The notes under the pieces: model-generated
What the model was told of the DNA's origin: nothing
What the model saw: the letters and a program-made list of their open reading frames with translations, nothing else
The model's database searches: none
Part shown: in pieces, positions 41,945 through 51,259 of the stretch
How positions within the stretch are numbered: the stretch's first letter is position 1
Layout: every line of letters starts with the position of its first letter
Translations under genes and position numbers: made by a program
Assembly (NCBI GenBank): GCA_900548585.1
Contig: URLI01000001.1
Location: forward strand, 1 to 64,000
Source: an uncultured Prevotella sp.
GTDB lineage: Bacteria; Bacteroidota; Bacteroidia; Bacteroidales; Bacteroidaceae
Direction: 5' to 3'
Length of the DNA stretch: 64,000 bases

Positions 41945-43030
41945 ATGAAAAAACGAAACGACACGAACCACGACAGGACAATCTTGCCTGCCGAGTGGGA
42001 GCCGCAGGGCGCGGTGATGATGACATGGCCGCACGCCGCAACCGACTGGCTGCCATACCTTGACGAGATAACAGGGACATACCTGCAAATGGCCGAGGCG
42101 ATCGCAAGGCACGAGAAACTGATAGTGGTGTCGCCCGACAAGAAAGACACTGAGGCGAAACTGCGCGCAAGACTCGGCGAGGAACTCGTGGCAAACATAA
42201 TCATTGTTGAACTGCCAACAAACGACACATGGGCGCGGGACCACGGCTTCATCACGCTTCGCGGCAGCGACGGCAGCGCGGTGCTGCTCGATTTCCGTTT
42301 CAACGGATGGGGAGAGAAGTTCGAGGCAGGGCTTGACAACGAAATAAACCGTGGATTGCTGGAGGCACTGAAGGCCGGCGCCGCGCTACGAAACGAAAAG
42401 CCATTCAGATACGAAAGCCACCTCGACTTCGTTCTCGAGGGCGGATCAGTCGAGAGCGACGGACGCGGAACGATTTTCACCACCGCCTCATGCCTGCTCG
42501 CGCCGCGCCGCAACCAGCCGCTGACGCGCAGGGAGATTGACCGGAAACTGCGCGAGACGCTTCGCGCCGACAGGATAATATGGCTCGAGCACGGACAACT
42601 CGCGGGCGACGACACCGACGGACACATCGACACCATCGTGCGCCCATGCCCAGACGACACCATATTATATATAAGGTGTGACGACCCGTCGGACGGGCAT
42701 TACGCCGACTTCAAGGAAATGGAAAGGGAACTGCAAGACCTGAGAACACTGGACGGCAAGCCTTACAGGCTGCGGCCACTGCCTTTCCCAGACCCGATAT
42801 TCCACGATGGCGAGCGGCTGCCGGCAACCTACGCCAACTTCCTCGTTATCAACGGGGCGGTGCTCGCGCCGACATACGGACAGCCGGAGAACGACGCGAA
42901 GGCGATTGAGACACTGCAGGAGGCGTTCCCCGACCGCGAGATCATACCGATAGACAGCACCATCATCGCACGGCAGCATGGCTCGATACACTGCTGCACG
43001 ATGCAGTTCCCAAAGGAAATGGCGTTCTGA
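41945..43030 (+). CDS. aguA: Agmatine deiminase
   Basis: This 361-residue enzyme hydrolyses agmatine to N-carbamoylputrescine plus ammonia. Motifs are LPAEWEPQGAVMMTWPH at the start, NDTWARDHGFI, FVLEGGSVESDGRGT, DDTDGHIDT and the nucleophile Cys350 in GSIHCCTMQFP. Length is normal. The next gene, 34 bases downstream, encodes the following pathway enzyme, giving a two-gene putrescine route from agmatine. Translation from a leaderless mRNA is suggested by the promoter position. Confidence 0.96.
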   Translation: MKKRNDTNHDRTILPAEWEPQGAVMMTWPHAATDWLPYLDEITGTYLQMAEAIARHEKLIVVSPDKKDTEAKLRARLGEELVANIIIVELPTNDTWARDHGFITLRGSDGSAVLLDFRFNGWGEKFEAGLDNEINRGLLEALKAGAALRNEKPFRYESHLDFVLEGGSVESDGRGTIFTTASCLLAPRRNQPLTRREIDRKLRETLRADRIIWLEHGQLAGDDTDGHIDTIVRPCPDDTILYIRCDDPSDGHYADFKEMERELQDLRTLDGKPYRLRPLPFPDPIFHDGERLPATYANFLVINGAVLAPTYGQPENDAKAIETLQEAFPDREIIPIDSTIIARQHGSIHCCTMQFPKEMAF

Positions 43031-43064
43031 ACAAGCAAGACAAACGGAAAAAGCAACAAGAGAT

Positions 43065-43973
43065 ATGAGAGAACTGAAAATAGGTATGCTGCAACAGCAC
43101 AACACGGCAGACATGCGGCACAACATGGACCGCCTGGCAGCGGGCATCGAGGAACTCGCCGGACGCGGAGCGCGGCTCATAGTGCTGCAGGAACTGCACA
43201 ACTCGCTCTACTTCTGCCAGACGGAAGACGTTCGTAAATTCGACCTCGCCGAAACAATCCCCGGGCCGTCAACGCAATTCTACGGCAAACTGGCACGGCA
43301 ATGCGGAGTGGTGCTGGTGACATCGCTGTTCGAGAAACGCGCCGCAGGCCTCTACCACAACACCGCCGTGGTGATCGAGAAAGACGGAAGCATCGCCGGG
43401 AAATACCGCAAGATGCACATCCCGGACGACCCGGCATACTACGAGAAATTCTATTTCGCGCCCGGCGACATCGGCTTCCGCCCCATCGACACGAGCGTGG
43501 GACGGCTCGGCGTGCTGGTGTGCTGGGACCAGTGGTATCCCGAGGCCGCGCGGCTCATGGCACTGCGGGGGGCAGAGATACTGATATATCCCACGGCAAT
43601 AGGCTACGACGCCAACGACAACGGGGCGGAACAGCAACGGCAGCGCGAGGCATGGACAACAGTGATGCGCGGCCATGCCGTGGCCAACGGGCTGCCGGTC
43701 GTCGCGGTGAACCGCGTGGGGCTTGAGCCGGCCGAACCGCAGTGCGGGGCGGCAAGCGGCGATACCGCCGACGGGGGAATACAATTCTGGGGATCGTCGT
43801 TCGTTGCCGGGCCGCAAGGCGAACTGCTGCACCGCGCACCGGAAGACGGCGAAGAGGCGTTTGTCGCCACAATCGACCTCGAACGCAGCGAGAACGTGCG
43901 CCGCTGGTGGCCGTTCCTGCGCGACAGGCGCATAGACGAATACAAGGACATGACGCGGCGGTTCATCGATTAG
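43065..43973 (+). CDS. aguB: N-carbamoylputrescine amidohydrolase
   Basis: This 302-residue nitrilase-superfamily enzyme converts N-carbamoylputrescine to putrescine, CO2 and ammonia. The triad is Glu43 (LQELHNSLYF), Lys116 (YRKMHIPDDP) and Cys153 (VCWDQWYPE). The pairing with aguA fixes the substrate. The start MRELKIGML at 43065 matches the family; the longer upstream reading overlaps aguA. Array C begins 40 bases after the stop. Confidence 0.96.
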   Translation: MRELKIGMLQQHNTADMRHNMDRLAAGIEELAGRGARLIVLQELHNSLYFCQTEDVRKFDLAETIPGPSTQFYGKLARQCGVVLVTSLFEKRAAGLYHNTAVVIEKDGSIAGKYRKMHIPDDPAYYEKFYFAPGDIGFRPIDTSVGRLGVLVCWDQWYPEAARLMALRGAEILIYPTAIGYDANDNGAEQQRQREAWTTVMRGHAVANGLPVVAVNRVGLEPAEPQCGAASGDTADGGIQFWGSSFVAGPQGELLHRAPEDGEEAFVATIDLERSENVRRWWPFLRDRRIDEYKDMTRRFID

Positions 43974-44013
43974 ACCACGAGACATGGCCTGCATTCCGTA
44001 CTCAACGGCAAGG

Positions 44014-44101
44014 CAAACACGGCGTATTTGGTAAGTAAACACGGCGTGTTTGGTCAGTAAATTCGGCGTGTTTACTTACCAAACACGCCGAATTTGCTTT
44101 C
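44014..44101. repeat. 22-bp tandem array C (four units, mixed orientation)
   Basis: Units start at 44014, 44036, 44058 and 44080. Units 3 and 4 are inverted relative to each other. AAATTCGGCGTGTTT (44059-44073) and AAACACGCCGAATTT (44081-44095) form a perfect 15-bp stem with a 7-base loop between two convergent genes. It can therefore act as a bidirectional terminator. Confidence 0.9.
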
Positions 44102-44159
44102 TTGCAAGCATCAGACTGCGAGCCACCGCGCCATCAACTTGCAACCCGAAGGACATCAA

Positions 44160-45476
44160 TCACAAATCGGTTTTCTTCCCGAAAGAAGGGTCTATCCTGA
44201 CAAATGCGGAAACGGCAAATGTCACCAGGCAAAGTCCCATTATGATTATGAAGAACATGTTGTAGCCCACGGCATCCTTCAGGTAGCCCGACACCATGCC
44301 CGGCAGCATCAGCCCGAGATATGTTATGCCGGTGCAGATGGCATAGTGGGATGTCTTGAACTCGCCCTTGCAGTAGTACAGCATGTAGAGCGTGAGGGCG
44401 GTGAAGCCGAGACCATAGCCAAACTGCTCCACGAAAAGGCAAGCACTTATGACGAAAAGGCTTGACGGCATGGCGAAACTCATCCACACATAAACGATGT
44501 CGGGCAGGGTGATGGCGCACACCATCGGCCAGAACCACCGCTTGAGACCGTCGCGCCCGGCAAGCATGCCACCTATTATGCCTCCCACCGTCAGCCCTAT
44601 CAGCCCGACAGTGCCGTTCGCCAGACCATAGTCCACAGGCGTGAGTCCCAGCCCTCCCTCGGAGTTGGGGCGCAGCAGGAACGTCGCCGTCATCTTGGTG
44701 AGCATCGCCTCGGGCAGGCGGTAGAGCAGGAAGAAGAGCATTGCGAACACCACCTGGCGCGCCGGGAACTTGCTGAAGAACGTCACGAACATCTCCCTTA
44801 TCCCCACGAGGACATCGTGTGCGGACGTCTTTGCGGTCTTGTCCTCCGCAGGTCGAGGCATGATAAAGCCGTGGTAGAGCCAAAACGCGATGAAAAGTCC
44901 GGCAAGACCGTAGAACACGAGGCTCCACGCGAATGCCTTCTGGTTGCGGAACGTCAGTTGCAGCACACCGGCAACCGGCACGAGAACGCCATTGCCGAAT
45001 ATCACCGCGAGGCGGTAGAACGTGTTGCGGATGCCAACATACCACGCCTGGTCGTGGTCATCGAGCTCGAGCATGTAGTAACCGTCGGCGGCAATGTCGT
45101 GGGTGGCGCTGCTGAATGCCATCAGGAAAAAGAAGAACATCGTGCCCTGAAACCAGAACGAGGCGTTGAGCGTGAACGCCACGCCGGCAAGCGACGAGCC
45201 GAGCAGCGCCTGCATTGTCAGCACCCACCACCGTTTCGTCTTGTACAGATCCACGAAGGGGCTCCAGAACGGCTTGATGACCCACGGCAGTCCGAGCCAG
45301 CTCGTGTAAAGGCCAATCTCGCTGTCGCTCATTCCCAACTGCATGTACATCACCACAGCCACCGCCATTACGATGACGTTTGGCAGCCCCTCGGCGATGT
45401 AAAGTGTGGGAATCCACGTCCACGGGTTTCTTCCACACCTGTGTTTTTCCTTATTCAAAAGACGTTCGTCCATCAT
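44160..45476 (-). CDS. AmpG-like MFS transporter
   Basis: This 438-residue protein has about twelve hydrophobic helices. Motifs are typical of the AmpG/PAT group of the major facilitator superfamily (TLYIAEGLPNVIV, SWLGLPWVIKPFWSPFVDLYKTKRWW, ATHDIAADGYYMLEL). AmpG imports anhydromuropeptides for wall recycling; this family role is plausible here, though Bacteroidetes members are not well studied. It follows the polysaccharide-locus fusion gene on the same strand after about 50 bases. Confidence 0.85.
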   Translation of the reverse strand: MMDERLLNKEKHRCGRNPWTWIPTLYIAEGLPNVIVMAVAVVMYMQLGMSDSEIGLYTSWLGLPWVIKPFWSPFVDLYKTKRWWVLTMQALLGSSLAGVAFTLNASFWFQGTMFFFFLMAFSSATHDIAADGYYMLELDDHDQAWYVGIRNTFYRLAVIFGNGVLVPVAGVLQLTFRNQKAFAWSLVFYGLAGLFIAFWLYHGFIMPRPAEDKTAKTSAHDVLVGIREMFVTFFSKFPARQVVFAMLFFLLYRLPEAMLTKMTATFLLRPNSEGGLGLTPVDYGLANGTVGLIGLTVGGIIGGMLAGRDGLKRWFWPMVCAITLPDIVYVWMSFAMPSSLFVISACLFVEQFGYGLGFTALTLYMLYYCKGEFKTSHYAICTGITYLGLMLPGMVSGYLKDAVGYNMFFIIIMGLCLVTFAVSAFVRIDPSFGKKTDL

Positions 45477-45524
45477 TTTGTCATTCCTTTCGTTTTTTTA
45501 CCATATCCGCAAAATTGCCCGGCA

Positions 45525-48500
45525 TCAGCGGTAAGCCCGCTTTATCTCGGCATCCTTATAGTAATGCAGCAGTATTTCCTCGTAGTTGTAGCCACGCTCG
45601 CCCATCACGGCAGCTCCAATCTGGCAGAGGCCGACGCCGTGCCCCCACCCTTTCCCGTGCAGTGCGAACGTATCGCCGCGTTTCTCCACTTCGAAGTTTG
45701 AGCTCAGCAGGTGCGTCTCGCTCAACGCGCGGCGTATCTCAAGTTCCTTGCCGATGATGAACGAGCCTTTGCTGCCGACTATCTTCAGTCGCCAAATGCG
45801 CCCGCTCTTTCCGCGCGCGAGCGGCTGCAGGTCGATTATCTTCCCGAGGTTCACCTTCAGTTTGTCCTCTATTATGCCCCGCAACCGCGCCTCGGGGTAT
45901 TCCACCGTCCACTCGTAGAAATCGGTTGTCTCGCGGTCGTAGTCATTAAGCACCTGCGCGAGTATGCTCTTGTCGCGCGTGTCGCAGAACGCCCTGCCAC
46001 CTTCCGCCGGCACGTCTGCAACCGAACTGAGGTAATGCATCGGTGTGTCTTCCCAGCAATACTGGAACTCCTCCGTCACCCCTCCGCAGCATTTCGAGAA
46101 ACGCGCGTCGCAAATCTCTCCGCCGTATGTCAGCACCTGTCCCCTCGTGGCGCGCAACGCCTCGACGACATTCGGCCGCGAGGCATTCGTTATGCCCTGG
46201 TAACGCTGGCAATGGTCATCGGCGCACACATCGAAGATGGTGTGGTCCTCGCGTCCGTACCATCTTATCAGTTCGCTGTCCGACTTGACGAACGAGAAGA
46301 AAGCCCCCTTTCCTCCGCCGTCGCCGGCACGCCGCTCCATCTGTGCGAGCAGCCACGAGCGTGAAATCACGGCGTGGGCCTTGAGCAGTTCGGTAGATGC
46401 CGACGCGCTCATCTCGCTCGATATAACGCTCGCGAGATAACTTTCAACGGGCAGCTCGTTGATGGCGCAAATCCTGTCTGCCTCAACCACGAAGCGCAGC
46501 GAGCCGAGGAATGTCTGTTTCTGCTTGCGTTCCCAGTGGAAGTCGCGCCCTATCGTCACGTTGCCTATCGAGAACGAGGCATCAGGCGACTTCGGCCTGA
46601 ACACCAGTTCGCGGTACTGCTCGCCGTTCCACAGTATCCCGCCCTCGCAGAACAGCACCTCCTGCGTTCCCGCGAGTGTCTCGCCCTTTGCCGTGTAAGT
46701 GCCGTTGAGCGAGAAAACGATTTTCTCCGCACTCAGTATTCCCACCTGCACCGCCGGCTCTTTCTTGATTCCCGTGTCATGCCGCGATGCCGCATGTTTG
46801 TTTTTCAATGTCTCCACCATGGTCTTGAAACCGTCATCGGATATGGCGACCTCCCTCAGGATGCCCTCTGCCATTGCAGGCGTGATGCGCCCGAAATCCT
46901 CCTCGCGCGGCGTTATGATAAGTCCTGCCATGTCGAGTGCGCCCGGGCTTATCATCATCTGCCCGTCGTTTCCGGCTCCATAGCATTCCGGACGGTGTTT
47001 CCTGCGTGGAAGAACCACCATGAGGAAATCGTCTCCGCTTCGCCAGCCCACGATGTTCATCATCGGTTCCGTGCCGTCCTCTGCCGGCGGCATCGCCTTG
47101 TACAGTTCGCGGAAGAGCCGTTCGCCGGTCTCCTGCGAGCTGCTCCTGACGAGCAATGCTGGCACGGCATACCCGTCTATCGTCCAAATCCCCTCCCCGT
47201 CGTTCAACACGATGGCAGGCGACAGCGTTCTCGACAGTCGTTGCCACTCCGCCTGCAGTGGCAGCAGCATGCCCGAACCTGCCTGGAAATGCAGATGGTC
47301 TGGTGCCGACGCGCCGCACCTGGGACCGTTATAGAAGACGGTTAGCCCGGGATGCCGCTCCAATATCCTGTACATCTCGCCGTAGTTGCCCACTATCGAC
47401 TGTGGCTGATGGCGGCGCGACGGTATGGTGAAATGGCGTGGGAGGATGGGGAAAGGATTGAGCAGCAGTTCAAAGCGCGGGTCCAAGTCCTTGGACATCT
47501 GTTCCGCAGGGCGGTTCTTCCCGCACAGGAAACACGGACGTTCCTCTATCGCCTGCCTGCCGATGTCCGCGCCGGTGGAAACAATCCTCGCGGGGTTGAA
47601 CTGCACCTTCATTGTCAGCCGTTCCGTCACGAGGTCACGCGTCATCACATTCTTCAGGTCCAGGTATCGTTTTTTTGCGTCAGCCCAGGTTTCAATCTGC
47701 CTTATGAAGAAACGCCTCAGCGAGCCGTCGCCATTGTCATTCATCCCGCGCTCGTTCAGCCGCTGCCGCGCCTTCAACTCCATCGTGCGCAGGCGGTCCT
47801 TGTACAGGTTGTTGGCATTCACCTTCTCAACAGACAGTGCGGCGTCGCTGTTCCCTACCCAGCGGCGGCAGAGATAGAGTTCCTTGAATATTCGGCCTAT
47901 TCGGTACATCCTGCTGAATATCAGCCCCATTGCATAGTCTTCGCCGTATGACGTGTTCGGCAGCTTCACTTGCCGCAGGAAAGGGGTGAAGAAAGCGCGC
48001 GGCGCACCCAGTCCGTTGATGCGCAGTGCATTGTTGGGGCCATTCCCGTCGGTCCATTCCGCGTGGCTTATCAGTCCCGGCGGCAGCGTGTTGAGGTCGA
48101 AGTCGCACATGCGGTAACTCCCCACCACCATCGCCGCACCTTGTTTTGCGAACGCGTCAACCATCTGCTGCAGCGTTGCCGGCGACGAATACAGGTCGTC
48201 GCTGTCCAGCTGCACGGCGAAACGCCCGCAACGTGAGTCGTTCACCGCCACGTTCCAGCAACCGCCTATGCCGAGGTCGGTGCGTTCCGGCACGATGTGT
48301 ACAAGTCGCCCGTCGGCATATTCGCCAAGCAGGGCTGTGGTGCGGTCGGTGGAATGGTTGTCCACGACAATGACATTATACTTGAAATCGGTCTTTTGTG
48401 CCAGTGCGCTGTCCACTGCGTCGCATATCGTTTTCTCACGGTTTCGCACCGGTATTATGACCGATGCCTCGACGTCGAACGGCTGCTCGTTGAAGTCCGG

Positions 48501-49217
48501 CACGCCATACGCACCAGTGTCCACCAACGCCCCTATCGCCCCGAGGTGCTCCGTGACGGCACGTTCCATCTCCGCCTGCACCTCCTTGTTTGCCGGGTCC
48601 ACATAGTCGAACTGCTTCACTCCGCTCGCACGCAGGTCATCCTCGTCCTCGGTGTACAGCGGTTCGTCGATGTGGAACAGTTCGCCGTGGCGGCTGAGAT
48701 ACAGTCGCAGTTCGTAGAAACCGGCATACCGGTATTCGGAGGCTGCGTGTCCGTCAACGAAAGAATGCAGGAGACCGGTCCTTACGAGTACGGCTGAGCC
48801 GAAATCGAAGTCATCGCGCACGCTGCCGGGCTGATAATCTATCACGGGATGCGTCGTCCGGCGGCCATTCATTATCTGAAAACGGTCGCTGTAAACCATC
48901 GCCGCCCCTGTGTCCCGCGCCACTCTCTCCATCCGCTGCAGTGCATAAAGTCCAAAATTCAGTGGCGCGGCTTTTGTCACGAGCAGCGAGAAATCAGCCT
49001 CGGCACACTCCCCTATCCTGCGTATCGCGGCGGCCGAGAGGATGCTGTCGGCCTCTATCGCCTCACAGCCATCGGGAACGGCCGTCGCGGCGTTACTACC
49101 CTCCGGCGCAACCAGGAAAATCCTGTTCACTATGTTACTGCCACGCAGTTCGCCCAAAGTCCCTGCCAGTGCCTCAATGTCGCGGCACGGCAGGAAGCAG
49201 TCAATCTTCTGTATCAT
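45525..49217 (-). CDS. Three-domain fusion: glycosyltransferase, DUF4922 and SpoIID
   Basis: This 1230-residue protein has three parts. Residues 1-240 look like a degenerate GT-A fold. About 250-490 is a clear GT2 domain (ASVIIPVRNREKTICDAVDSAL, DSDDLY). About 560-860 is DUF4922, with RPCFLCGKNRP and the HIT/GalT-like HLHFQAG that suggests a nucleotidyl-transfer or phosphorylase activity. About 880-1230 is a SpoIID/LytB domain (NELPVESYLASVISSEM, AHAVISRSWLL, GWGHGVGLCQIGA). No signal peptide is seen, although SpoIID proteins normally act outside. The combination occurs in Bacteroidales; its function is unknown. Confidence 0.88.
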   Translation of the reverse strand: MIQKIDCFLPCRDIEALAGTLGELRGSNIVNRIFLVAPEGSNAATAVPDGCEAIEADSILSAAAIRRIGECAEADFSLLVTKAAPLNFGLYALQRMERVARDTGAAMVYSDRFQIMNGRRTTHPVIDYQPGSVRDDFDFGSAVLVRTGLLHSFVDGHAASEYRYAGFYELRLYLSRHGELFHIDEPLYTEDEDDLRASGVKQFDYVDPANKEVQAEMERAVTEHLGAIGALVDTGAYGVPDFNEQPFDVEASVIIPVRNREKTICDAVDSALAQKTDFKYNVIVVDNHSTDRTTALLGEYADGRLVHIVPERTDLGIGGCWNVAVNDSRCGRFAVQLDSDDLYSSPATLQQMVDAFAKQGAAMVVGSYRMCDFDLNTLPPGLISHAEWTDGNGPNNALRINGLGAPRAFFTPFLRQVKLPNTSYGEDYAMGLIFSRMYRIGRIFKELYLCRRWVGNSDAALSVEKVNANNLYKDRLRTMELKARQRLNERGMNDNGDGSLRRFFIRQIETWADAKKRYLDLKNVMTRDLVTERLTMKVQFNPARIVSTGADIGRQAIEERPCFLCGKNRPAEQMSKDLDPRFELLLNPFPILPRHFTIPSRRHQPQSIVGNYGEMYRILERHPGLTVFYNGPRCGASAPDHLHFQAGSGMLLPLQAEWQRLSRTLSPAIVLNDGEGIWTIDGYAVPALLVRSSSQETGERLFRELYKAMPPAEDGTEPMMNIVGWRSGDDFLMVVLPRRKHRPECYGAGNDGQMMISPGALDMAGLIITPREEDFGRITPAMAEGILREVAISDDGFKTMVETLKNKHAASRHDTGIKKEPAVQVGILSAEKIVFSLNGTYTAKGETLAGTQEVLFCEGGILWNGEQYRELVFRPKSPDASFSIGNVTIGRDFHWERKQKQTFLGSLRFVVEADRICAINELPVESYLASVISSEMSASASTELLKAHAVISRSWLLAQMERRAGDGGGKGAFFSFVKSDSELIRWYGREDHTIFDVCADDHCQRYQGITNASRPNVVEALRATRGQVLTYGGEICDARFSKCCGGVTEEFQYCWEDTPMHYLSSVADVPAEGGRAFCDTRDKSILAQVLNDYDRETTDFYEWTVEYPEARLRGIIEDKLKVNLGKIIDLQPLARGKSGRIWRLKIVGSKGSFIIGKELEIRRALSETHLLSSNFEVEKRGDTFALHGKGWGHGVGLCQIGAAVMGERGYNYEEILLHYYKDAEIKRAYR

Positions 49218-49326
49218 TTGTGTTTAATGAAATATTACACGTGTATCTGGAATACATTTCGATATACACTTCATATCTTTATGTCGTCTGCAATTATTGT
49301 CTTGCTGCAGGATATGTCCCATGCCG

Positions 49327-51243
49327 CTAAGATTTTTTGTCGAGGCTTTCATATACCGAGTGGTTGCTCTTGTATTCCGGCACAATCTGTTTCATCTGTC
49401 TCACTGTGAGCATGTTGTCGAACTCATAACTGTCATGTATGAGTTGCTCTATCTGTTTTTTCACGGTGTCGAAATCATATTCCCTAACCTTTGCGATCCT
49501 TATCTTGTCGTTGAATGTTGGCATGGTTATCTCCTTGTCGTTCAGCACCTCCTCGTAGAGTTTCTCGCCGTCACGCAGTCCGGTGAACTCTATCTCTATG
49601 TTCTTTGCCCCGCTAAGTCTTATCATGCGCTTTGCCAGGTCAACTATCTTCACCGGCGCGCCCATGTCGAACACGAACACCTCGCCGCCTTTTCCCATCG
49701 TCACTGCCTCAAGAACCAGTTTGCAGGCCTCGGGGATTAGCATGAAATACCGCAGTATGTCGGGGTGTGTCACGGTGACTGGCCCACCGTTATTTATCTG
49801 TTCGCGGAATATCGGTATCACCGAGCCGTTCGAGCCAAGGACATTGCCGAAGCGCGTTGTCACGAAACGCGTCACCCCGGTCAGTTTGCCTTCCTTTACC
49901 GCCCGGTCGAGACTCTGTACATAAATCTCGCAAATACGTTTCGAGCATCCCATCACATTTGTCGGGTTCACGGCCTTGTCGGTGCTTATCATCACGAATT
50001 TCTTAACCTCGTATTTCACCGCGAGGTCGGCAATGACGCACGTCCCGCAGATGTTGTTCTGCACGCTCTCGCACGGGTTGTCCTCCATCATGGGCACATG
50101 CTTGTATGCAGCGGCGTGGAACACATAGTCGGGGCGGAACTGGTTGAAGATGGTTTCCATGCGCCCCTTGTTGCATATCGTCGTCACGATTGTCTCGGCT
50201 TTTACCTCCGGGAAGTCGTTCTTCAGCATCAGCCTGACGTTGTGCTGCGGTGTCTCCGCCTGGTCAACAAGTATCAGTTGCGACGGGTGGAACTTTGCCA
50301 CCTGCCGCACAATCTCGCGCCCTATGCTCCCTGCGGAGCCTGTCACCATGATCCGCTTCCCTTTCAGCAGGCTCATCATGGCGTCGAGGTCTATGTTTAT
50401 CTCCTCTCGCGGCAGCAGGTCCTCGACCTCTATCTCGTGCAGTTGCGAGGCGTAAATGTCGCTCTTGCCGTCCCATTCCGTTGCCAATGGCATCATGAAT
50501 ATGGATATGCCTTTCTCTATTAGCATGTCAACCAATGCCGTCTGCTTTATGAAGTCGTCTTTTTTCAGCGGTGACACGAAGAAGGTGTCCGCCTTTTCCT
50601 TCTCCATCATTTTCAGAAGGTTCCTGTCGTTGCGATAAACCTTAACGCCCATGAGCATCTTCCCGACGATGTCGCTCGCATCGCTGACGAATCCCTTCAG
50701 CTTGTACGACATGTCGGTGTCGTTCAGCAGCGAGCGCGCTATGCTCACGCCGCCTGTCTTAACGCCATAGATGAACACGCCGCGAGCGTCCTGGTCGCGC
50801 TTGTAGAACTCGTACATGTATTTCACTATCATGCGCACGGTCCACATCACGGCGGTTGCCAGCACGAACGTCATTGCCAGTTCGCGTATCCTTATCTGTA
50901 CGAAATAGATGTCATACTTGAACACCTGCCTCATAAACGCAATGGCAAACCCGCCGATGAAGTTGGCGAAGGCTATGCGGTGGATGTCGGCGAACGACGT
51001 GTATCTCATCACCCCCGAGTAGGTGTGGAAAATCTTGAAGCCTATTATGTAGAACACGAGATAGAACAGCAGTGTCCCTAAAAGCGGCATGAGCTGGCTC
51101 GCGGTGGCGGCGGCTCCCCATATCATCGTGTGGCTCACAAGACCGCTCATCACCACCACAAAGCAGTCGAAGGCGAAGACGCACCAGTATGGCAGCGCGT
51201 CCTTGGTGAAATACCACTGTGAGAGTTTATAAAACAGTTTCAT
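49327..51243 (-). CDS. CapD/PglF-type membrane nucleotide-sugar 4,6-dehydratase
   Basis: This 638-residue polysaccharide biosynthesis protein has four N-terminal membrane helices (about residues 10-130) and a CoA-binding-like Rossmann region. A C-terminal extended SDR domain follows with VTGSAGSIGREIVRQVA (near 297). Dehydratase motifs are DYVFHAAAYKHVPMME and STDKAVNPTNVMGCSKR. It converts UDP-GlcNAc to a 4-keto-6-deoxy sugar for surface glycan assembly. It lies at the left part of the polysaccharide locus, 16 bases after the GT2 gene. Confidence 0.95.
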   Translation of the reverse strand: MKLFYKLSQWYFTKDALPYWCVFAFDCFVVVMSGLVSHTMIWGAAATASQLMPLLGTLLFYLVFYIIGFKIFHTYSGVMRYTSFADIHRIAFANFIGGFAIAFMRQVFKYDIYFVQIRIRELAMTFVLATAVMWTVRMIVKYMYEFYKRDQDARGVFIYGVKTGGVSIARSLLNDTDMSYKLKGFVSDASDIVGKMLMGVKVYRNDRNLLKMMEKEKADTFFVSPLKKDDFIKQTALVDMLIEKGISIFMMPLATEWDGKSDIYASQLHEIEVEDLLPREEINIDLDAMMSLLKGKRIMVTGSAGSIGREIVRQVAKFHPSQLILVDQAETPQHNVRLMLKNDFPEVKAETIVTTICNKGRMETIFNQFRPDYVFHAAAYKHVPMMEDNPCESVQNNICGTCVIADLAVKYEVKKFVMISTDKAVNPTNVMGCSKRICEIYVQSLDRAVKEGKLTGVTRFVTTRFGNVLGSNGSVIPIFREQINNGGPVTVTHPDILRYFMLIPEACKLVLEAVTMGKGGEVFVFDMGAPVKIVDLAKRMIRLSGAKNIEIEFTGLRDGEKLYEEVLNDKEITMPTFNDKIRIAKVREYDFDTVKKQIEQLIHDSYEFDNMLTVRQMKQIVPEYKSNHSVYESLDKKS

Positions 51244-51259
51244 TTTATTCTTTTATTAT

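Noticed and set aside
42978..43064. Upstream extension of aguB overlapping aguA
   Set aside because: The extension is not family-like, and MRELKIGMLQQ matches the normal nitrilase start.
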